The notes under the pieces: generated by a model | Told to the model about the DNA's origin: nothing | Database searches by the model: none | What the model saw: the letters and a program-made list of their open reading frames with translations, nothing else | DNA from: an uncultured Clostridia bacterium | GTDB lineage: Bacteria; Bacillota; Clostridia; Christensenellales; Borkfalkiaceae | Direction of reading: 5' to 3' | Length of the DNA: 10,881 nucleotides | Assembly (NCBI GenBank): GCA_937920115.1 | Contig: CALGVF010000026.1 | Location: 1-10,881, forward strand | Position numbers and translations under genes: made by a program | Part shown: positions 6,810 to 10,881 of the stretch, piece after piece | Layout of the letters: every line of letters starts with the position of its first letter | Position numbering within the stretch: the first letter of the stretch is position 1

Positions 6810-6839
6810 TTTATAGATAAATATAACTTTGCGAAACAA
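6810..6839 (-). promoter_or_regulatory. Possible bioY promoter, near-leaderless
   Basis: The minus strand has TTGTTT (-35, 6834–6839), an 18-base spacer and TATAAA (-10, 6810–6815). Initiation about seven bases downstream would fall only a few bases before the bioY ATG at 6797–6799, which has no Shine–Dalgarno sequence. The region is AT-rich, so a chance match is possible. Confidence 0.35.
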
Positions 6840-6855
6840 AATATCTCTCAACTCG

Positions 6856-6913
6856 CTTTCTCCTTCGGGGAAAGTGGGTTGACGGAATGAAATGAAAGTC
6901 AAGCCGATAGGGG
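6856..6913 (+). repeat. Intergenic hairpin repeat, module A
   Basis: The stretch starts with a hairpin CTTTCTCC–TTC–GGGGAAAG (6856–6874). TGG and a second stem TTGAC (6879–6883)/GTCAA (6898–6902) come next, ending in CCGATAGGGG. The same architecture recurs inverted at 7043–7111 and direct at 7201–7246. It is non-coding; only a spurious frame crosses it. Confidence 0.7.
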
Positions 6914-6958
6914 ATAAAACGCAAAGTAAATCGTAGTAGTAATTTATTGTCCCCTTCC

Positions 6959-7047
6959 GTCGCTTTCAGCGACACCTCGCCTCGGCGGCGGACGACCTCT
7001 CTCGTCGCTTCGCGACACTTCGCCTCGGCGGCGGACGCCCCCTCTCC
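6959..7047 (-). repeat. Tandem GC-rich 44–45 base hairpin units (two copies)
   Basis: Two adjacent units begin on the plus strand with a GTCGC/GCGAC hairpin (stems 6959–6963/6969–6973 and 7004–7008/7012–7016). Each continues into a 26-base block at 6969–6994 and 7012–7037; the two blocks are identical except for one base (C/T). Each unit therefore repeats a hairpin plus a CGCCTCGGCGGCGGACG tail. They adjoin module B and look like an expanded internal part of the same intergenic element. Confidence 0.75.
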
Positions 7048-7111
7048 GTCAGACTTCGTCTGCCACCTCTCCCGTTTCATCGGGAGAGTATACCCCAAAG
7101 GGGAAAGCAAG
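7043..7111 (-). repeat. Intergenic hairpin repeat, module B (inverted)
   Basis: On the minus strand this begins CTTGCTTTCCCCTTTGGGG (7093–7111) and continues with a perfect 8-bp hairpin CTCTCCCG/CGGGAGAG with a six-base loop (7067–7088). It then has GGTGGC and a 5-bp CAGAC/GTCTG stem (7050–7062), followed by GACGGAGAGG. It is an inverted relative of modules A and C. Confidence 0.72.
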
Positions 7112-7200
7112 TTTATTTAGTTTGCTTATGGCTGTTTCTTTTCTGTAAAAAAAGAAGAAAAATATTTTAATATTTTATTGCTCTGCAAAATCTAACTTTT

Positions 7201-7246
7201 CTTGCTTTCCCCTTTGGGGAAAGTGGCGGCGTAGCCGACGATAGAG
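7201..7246 (+). repeat. Intergenic hairpin repeat, module C
   Basis: It begins with 19 bases (7201–7219) that are the exact reverse complement of 7093–7111. The hairpin CTTTCCCC–TTT–GGGGAAAG (7205–7223) is perfect, followed by TGGCGGC–GTA–GCCGAC and GATAGAGG. The 89 bases between modules B and C (7112–7200) are AT-rich, with a small AAATATT/AATATTT palindrome and no gene that I can see. Confidence 0.72.
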
Positions 7247-7272
7247 GTCGGATACGTTAAATAAAATCGCAT

Positions 7273-7321
7273 AAAAAAACGGAATGGCGTAAAACAACCG
7301 CTTACGCAAGTTCCGTTTTTT
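7273..7321 (-). terminator. Intrinsic terminator of serS, symmetrical enough to work both ways
   Basis: Starting 11 bases after the serS stop, the minus strand forms a long stem: AAAAAACGGAA pairs with TTCCGTTTTTT. An inner stem GCGTAA/TTACGC surrounds a small loop. A run of seven T follows on the minus strand, and six T on the plus strand, so it could also stop transcription arriving from the left. Confidence 0.9.
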
Positions 7322-7331
7322 CTTCACTTTT

Positions 7332-8615
7332 TTACTTCTTTATTACGTCCGTTCCCATAAACGGTACGAGTACCTCGGGAACCCTTATAGACCCGTCCGC
7401 ATTCTGGAACTGCTCGATAAGCGCAGGGAATACCCTCGAAGTCGCTAAACCCGACCCGTTCAACGTGTGAACGAATCTCGTTTTGCCCGTCTCTTTATCT
7501 CTGAATCTCGTGTTGTTTCTTCTCGCCTGATAGTCGTTGGCGTTGGAAACCGAGGAAACTTCTTTATAAATACCCATGGACGGTATCCATACTTCTATGT
7601 CGTAAGTCCTCGCCATCGAAGCCGAACAGTCGCCCGCCGCGAGTTTGGAAAGTCTGAAATGAAGTCCGAGCCCCTCCATAAGTTTGCAAGCCTTGTTTAC
7701 GAGTTCTTCAAACGCCTCTTTGGACTTGTCCGGATGAGCGTACTGCACCATTTCAACCTTGTTGAACTGATGCCCTCTGATCATTCCTCTCTCTTCCGCT
7801 CTGTACGTTCCCGCTTCTTTACGGTAGCACGGAGTATACGCAAAGAACTTCATGGGAAGTTTGTCCTCGTCGATAATCTCGCCCGCGTACATATTGACGA
7901 GAGCGGTCTCGGCGGTCGGAAGCATAAACTTCGCCTTTTTCTTCTCGCCGTCCTCGCTGTCTACCCAATATACTTCGTCGGTAAATTTCGGGAACTGTCC
8001 CGCGCCGTAGCCGCAGTTATATCCGAGCATGTGCGGCGGAAGTATCATTTCGTAGCCGTCTTTCAGGTGCGTGGAAACAAAATAATTCAGAAGAGCCCAT
8101 TCGAGTCTCGCTCCGTCGCCTCTGTATATCCAATATCCGTTACCCGAAAGTTTTACGCCCCTTTCGTAGTCGATAATACCGAGGTCGGTACACAAATCGA
8201 CGTGATTCTTCGGTTTGAAATCGAAAGTCGGTTTTTCGCCGAATACCTTTATTACTTTATTGTTTTCCTTCTCGCCCGGAAGCAAATCGTCGTCGGGCAT
8301 GTTGGGAAGTCTCGAAATGAAATCGGTTATTTCCTGCTGATAGCCGTTGATTTTCGCGTCGCCCTCGGAAATGGTATCGCCGATCTGTCTCATTCTCGCG
8401 AAAATTTCGTCTACGGGTTTTCCTTCCTTTTTATACTTCGGAATTTCCGCCGAAACCTTGTTTCTCTCGGCTTTCAACGCCTCGATTTCGCTCATAAGTC
8501 TCTTTCTTTCGGCGTCGAGTCTGAGTATTTCCGTAAAATCTACTATGCAACCCTTTTTCGCAAGTCTTTCCTTGACGAGTTCGGGGTTTTCCGTTATAAG
8601 TTTAATGTCAAGCAT
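7332..8615 (-). CDS. serS: Serine–tRNA ligase
   Basis: SerRS charges tRNA-Ser (and tRNA-Sec where present) with serine in the cytoplasm. The 427-residue product has the usual N-terminal coiled-coil arm (about 30–105) and a class II catalytic core. It shows motif 1 around 171–194, the T-A-E substrate loop L-P-T-A-E-T (232–237) and motif 2 Y-R-K-E-A-G…M-I-R-G-H-Q-F-N-K-V-E (264–288). Motif 3 is L-N-G-S-G-L-A-T-S-R (385–394). D-I-E-V-W-I-P-S (339–346) is also conserved. Length is typical (about 425). The motif 2 loop is a few residues shorter than the Bacillus form. The ATG has AGAGGTG five bases upstream. The leader is only about 15–20 bases, so there is no room for a T-box. Confidence 0.97.
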   Translation of the reverse strand: MLDIKLITENPELVKERLAKKGCIVDFTEILRLDAERKRLMSEIEALKAERNKVSAEIPKYKKEGKPVDEIFARMRQIGDTISEGDAKINGYQQEITDFISRLPNMPDDDLLPGEKENNKVIKVFGEKPTFDFKPKNHVDLCTDLGIIDYERGVKLSGNGYWIYRGDGARLEWALLNYFVSTHLKDGYEMILPPHMLGYNCGYGAGQFPKFTDEVYWVDSEDGEKKKAKFMLPTAETALVNMYAGEIIDEDKLPMKFFAYTPCYRKEAGTYRAEERGMIRGHQFNKVEMVQYAHPDKSKEAFEELVNKACKLMEGLGLHFRLSKLAAGDCSASMARTYDIEVWIPSMGIYKEVSSVSNANDYQARRNNTRFRDKETGKTRFVHTLNGSGLATSRVFPALIEQFQNADGSIRVPEVLVPFMGTDVIKK

Positions 8616-8635
8616 ATTCGCACCTCTTTGGTCTT

Positions 8636-8664
8636 AGTATATATCAATTCTCCGCTTTTTGCAA
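8636..8664 (-). promoter_or_regulatory. Sigma-70/SigA-type promoter for serS
   Basis: On the minus strand, TTGCAA (-35, 8659–8664) and TATACT (-10, 8636–8641) are separated by exactly 17 bases. Initiation near 8629 leaves a very short leader carrying the serS ribosome binding site. The site lies in the 65-base gap after the exonuclease gene. Confidence 0.75.
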
Positions 8665-8680
8665 GCATTTTAAAAGCGTT

Positions 8681-9289
8681 TTAATCTTCTTTTCTCTCCG
8701 CTTCTTCGACAATTCGGGCAATTTCGGGATATGCCTTCATTCCCTCCGTGAAACACAGGTACAATTCGGTCGTATCGTATCTCGCGTCGTGGCTCCCGAT
8801 CGCGTTGCTCCCGAATATTTCGCCCGTCTTTCTCGTCACGTCGTAGGGATAAATATCCAAAAACTCGCTGAGTTCCGTAAGTTTCGGGTATTTATAGCCC
8901 TTGTTGTTCGTCCTCGGCAACTTCATTATCGGCGTAAAAAACCGCATCGTATCGAACGACTCTTTATACCGAAAACGCCTCGACTGATAGAGGAATTCGG
9001 CAATCATAAAGTCTATATCGAACTTCACGTTGTGACCTATAATGAGGTCTGCGGCGGCGAAATCGTCGTAAATTTCGTCGATATCGCAGGAAAACGTGTT
9101 TCCGTTAGACAAAACGGCGAGTTTTTCGGGCGTGAAACCGTGTACGGCTACCGCCGACGGCTCGATATATTCGACCGCGAAAAAAAAACACTTCGATTTT
9201 ATCTCCGTTCCCGTCTGCATTATGTATGCGAGTTGTATTATTCTGCCGGGGATAAGCCCCGTCGTTTCCGTATCGAAAAATAATATCAT
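8681..9289 (-). CDS. DnaQ-like DEDDh 3'-5' exonuclease
   Basis: This is a stand-alone exonuclease of the DnaQ/RNase T superfamily, acting on DNA or RNA 3' ends with two metal ions. The 202-residue product shows Exo I as F-D-T-E-T-T-G with D6 and E8. Exo II is G-H-N-V-K-F-D with D91, and Exo III is H-D-A-R-Y-D with H167 and D172. All four acidic residues plus the histidine are intact, so it should be catalytically active. The exact substrate cannot be told from the sequence; it could be a proofreading-like subunit or an RNase. It follows the crp-like gene by 35 bases and has a weak ribosome binding site (ACGGTAAA). It probably belongs to the mscL operon, since serS has its own promoter. Confidence 0.9.
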   Translation of the reverse strand: MILFFDTETTGLIPGRIIQLAYIMQTGTEIKSKCFFFAVEYIEPSAVAVHGFTPEKLAVLSNGNTFSCDIDEIYDDFAAADLIIGHNVKFDIDFMIAEFLYQSRRFRYKESFDTMRFFTPIMKLPRTNNKGYKYPKLTELSEFLDIYPYDVTRKTGEIFGSNAIGSHDARYDTTELYLCFTEGMKAYPEIARIVEEAERKED

Positions 9290-9300
9290 TTTACCGTTTT

Positions 9301-9324
9301 TGCCGTTTTAATCGACTTATAGCC
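9301..9324 (-). repeat. Post-stop short repeat, copy 2 (after the crp-like gene)
   Basis: Directly after the stop codon the minus strand reads GGC, then the 15-base core TATAAGTCGATTAAA, then ACGGCA. The core is identical to the copy at 2003–2028, and the flanks GGC and CGGCA are shared apart from single-base insertions. It sits 11 bases before the exonuclease start codon. Confidence 0.55.
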
Positions 9325-9957
9325 TTACTTTTGCGTATTGTTCAAAAGCCTTATCGTCTTTTTGTCCGTCTCGATAACGCCGTCTTCTTTGAGTTTTTTA
9401 ATCTCACGCATCATCGCGCTGCGGTCTGCGAAAATATAGTCGGCGAGGTTCGTAAGCGTGTATTTAAGTTCAAAACTCACCCCGCCCTCTTCAGCCGCCC
9501 GCTTTTTGAAATAGCACAGAAGTTTCTCTCTGATAGTCCTGTTCAAGAGAATTTCCGCTCTCTGCGTGAATTTAGCGAGCCTAACGCTCACGAGTTCGAG
9601 AGCGTTAGCCGCGATAGTCGCGTAAAATGCCGATTTCTCGACCTTTTCAAAGTCAATAGCGGCTATCTTGCACCTCGTGGTCGCCACGACTTCCACAAAG
9701 TCGCCCTTGACGAAATCGCCGTCGAAATAATCGCCGAAAAGGCTTTTCGCACCCAAAAACTCTATGGTGGACACGAAGCCGTTTTCGTCCGCGCGAAGCG
9801 TCCGAGCCGACCCGTCGATTATCCAACAGGCGTTTTTGTCGCTTTTTCCGTAAGAGTAAATAACCGTTCCTCTCGGGACGGTTATATATTTTACGTCAAG
9901 TTTAGCCTTTTCCGCTTCGGGAACGCCGTCGAAAAGGGAACGGGTTGTGGTTTTCAT
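9325..9957 (-). CDS. Crp/Fnr family transcriptional regulator
   Basis: The 210-residue product has a cNMP-binding-like beta-roll (about 10–105), a long dimerization helix (about 108–135) and a C-terminal winged helix-turn-helix. In the last part Y-T-L-T-N-L-A-D-Y-I-F-A-D-R-S-A-M-M-R-E (167–186) is the recognition region. Fold and length (usually 200–230) fit. The phosphate-binding arginine expected for cAMP is not in the usual place in the 73–100 segment. There are also no N-terminal iron–sulfur cysteines, so it is neither a classic Crp nor Fnr, and its signal is unknown. The gene starts six bases after mscL and is followed by the exonuclease. It may autoregulate this operon, but no operator was recognised. 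Confidence 0.85.
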   Translation of the reverse strand: MKTTTRSLFDGVPEAEKAKLDVKYITVPRGTVIYSYGKSDKNACWIIDGSARTLRADENGFVSTIEFLGAKSLFGDYFDGDFVKGDFVEVVATTRCKIAAIDFEKVEKSAFYATIAANALELVSVRLAKFTQRAEILLNRTIREKLLCYFKKRAAEEGGVSFELKYTLTNLADYIFADRSAMMREIKKLKEDGVIETDKKTIRLLNNTQK

Positions 9958-9963
9958 ACTGAA

Positions 9964-10551
9964 TTATTCGCCTTTGTCTTTTTTGAGTTCGGTGAGTATT
10001 TCCTGTAAAAGTCTTTCCGTTTCGGTAGGAACGGGAGCAGGCTCGGGCGTGGGTTCGGTCTTTTCCTCTACCACGGGTACGAGTTCGGGGTGATAGGTCT
10101 TCATTCTCTTTATCCAACGCTTGTCGCTCTTGGAAAGTTCTTCGCCCGCTTTCATTTTCTTTTCGACAGCCTCTTTCATTATAAGGTTAACGTTAAGTTT
10201 CTGCGAAGCCTCGTTCACGACTTTGACAATCATAAACACGACGAAAGCGATAAGCAGGAAGTTTATTATCGCACTTATAAACGCACCCCAATCTATGTAA
10301 ATAGATTTCGTGAGGTCAAGCACGCCGCTTGCGTCGTAAGCGGGAACGATTACGGTATATACTTTGGAAAGAGCGTCAGCGTTGCCGCCGTTGCAAAGAT
10401 ATATTATCCAATTTATGAACGGCTTTAAAATGCCGTTGGAAAGGGCGGTAACGATTGCCGTGAACGCGCCGCCGACGATAATGCCGACAGCCATATCGAG
10501 TACGTTACCTCTTTTAATAAAGTCCATGAACTCTTTGATAAATTTTCTCAT
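9964..10551 (-). CDS. mscL: Large-conductance mechanosensitive channel MscL
   Basis: MscL is a pentameric inner-membrane channel that opens under extreme membrane tension to release solutes during hypo-osmotic shock. The 195-residue product begins with the conserved amphipathic helix and first transmembrane helix F-I-K-R-G-N-V-L-D-M-A-V-G-I-I-V-G-G-A-F (11–30). An extracellular loop (about 51–88) and the second membrane helix (about 89–112) follow. The C-terminal bundle helix L-L-Q-E-I-L-T-E-L-K (181–190) is present. It is longer than typical MscL (about 130–150): extra charged residues (about 120–160) and a P/E/T-rich linker (163–178) separate TM2 from the final helix. The start overlaps the stop of the SecB-like gene as TGATG, implying coupling. 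Confidence 0.95.
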   Translation of the reverse strand: MRKFIKEFMDFIKRGNVLDMAVGIIVGGAFTAIVTALSNGILKPFINWIIYLCNGGNADALSKVYTVIVPAYDASGVLDLTKSIYIDWGAFISAIINFLLIAFVVFMIVKVVNEASQKLNVNLIMKEAVEKKMKAGEELSKSDKRWIKRMKTYHPELVPVVEEKTEPTPEPAPVPTETERLLQEILTELKKDKGE

Positions 10552-10881
10552 CAGTTAAGGTTCTCCTTATTTTTATTATCAACTTCCGACGGCTGAGCCG
10601 AAGCCTCGTCGGTGTTAATCACGGGAAGTACGTAAGGCGGAATGTTGCAGTTCGCCGTAATCGAAGTGACCGCCGCCCTCAAAAACGGATAGAGGGCTTC
10701 AATCGACTCTTTGACGTAAGTCGCCTGATCCGCGGGGTTTTCGATTGTGAAATGACCAAACATTACCACGTTTAAATTGAACGGAACGGGCGAGGAAATA
10801 TCCTCGTTTACTCTGACCGAGAGATTGACGAACAAATTTTTGTCGTTTACGCCGAGTTTATTCTCGATTTTCGGCATAATT
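10551..10881 (-). CDS. SecB-like protein-export chaperone, 5' end beyond the window
   Basis: SecB keeps preproteins unfolded for the Sec translocase, and SecB-like proteins also serve toxin–antitoxin systems. The visible 108 residues from M at 10875–10877 contain G-H-F-T-I-E (41–46) and then A-L-Y-P-F-L-R-A-A-V-T-S-I-T (61–74). I-P-P-Y-V-L-P-V-I-N-T (78–88) follows, which resembles the SecB pattern LFPYxRxxIxxxTxxxxxPPxxLPPINF. The N-terminal part of SecB (about 40 residues) is missing, and the frame remains open to the window edge, so the methionine seen is probably internal. The C-terminal tail is polar and rich in N, E and K. No toxin gene adjoins on the visible side. Family assignment is by pattern, not by search. 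Confidence 0.72.
   Translation of the reverse strand, partial: IMPKIENKLGVNDKNLFVNLSVRVNEDISSPVPFNLNVVMFGHFTIENPADQATYVKESIEALYPFLRAAVTSITANCNIPPYVLPVINTDEASAQPSEVDNKNKENLN

Noticed and set aside
6811..7110. A 99-codon minus-strand open frame in the gap upstream of bioY
   Set aside because: It lies entirely within the hairpin repeats. Its composition (arginine- and glutamate-rich low complexity) follows from the repeats, and it has no recognisable domain or ribosome binding site.
8616..8680. A T-box leader for serS
   Set aside because: The promoter at 8636–8664 leaves only about 15–20 bases of leader, and no T-box core sequence is present.
7467..8684. A 405-codon plus-strand open frame opposite serS
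   Set aside because: It is antisense to an unmistakable serine–tRNA ligase and its translation resembles no family; it is a shadow of the codon bias of serS.

Overview
All recognisable genes lie on the minus strand, so they are transcribed from the right edge towards the left. The content points to the chromosome of a clostridial Firmicute. The order yqfC–yqfD–phoH–pgpH-like–ybeY–era–yqzL–recO is the classic Firmicute conserved block, and yqfC and yqfD are sporulation-associated families. Base composition is moderate, and most genes have purine-rich ribosome binding sites with short or negative spacing. I cannot name the species.

Right part (about 8680–10881): a SecB-like export chaperone (its 5' end is cut by the window), mscL, a Crp/Fnr-type regulator and a DEDDh exonuclease follow one another with 1-base overlaps or short gaps, and look like one operon. 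serS (7332–8615) has its own clear sigma-70-type promoter and a strong hairpin terminator.

Middle (about 6800–7330): roughly 530 bases with no convincing gene. It holds the serS terminator and a set of hairpin-rich intergenic repeats, some tandem and some inverted, followed by bioY, the biotin ECF transporter S component.

Left part (191–6192): the conserved block runs with tight coupling. YqfC overlaps YqfD, YqfD is 6 bases from PhoH, PhoH overlaps the HD phosphodiesterase, and that gene is one base from ybeY. Then come era, a tiny yqzL and recO. The genes share broad housekeeping roles: ribosome biogenesis and rRNA quality control (YbeY, Era, PhoH), cyclic-dinucleotide turnover (the HD protein) and recombinational repair (RecO). 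dgkA and cdd, which sit between ybeY and era in Bacillus, are absent. A tRNA-Thr(CGT) gene with its own extended -10 promoter is cut by the left edge.

The most unusual signals are three. First, era stays open about 60 codons past its usual end and runs through yqzL in another frame into recO. Second, a short sequence recurs directly after the stop codons of ybeY and the crp-like gene, and a diverged copy lies inside the era tail; this suggests the tail is really intergenic spacer. Third, there is a composite hairpin repeat upstream of bioY. I saw no phage, CRISPR, transposase or obvious defence system.
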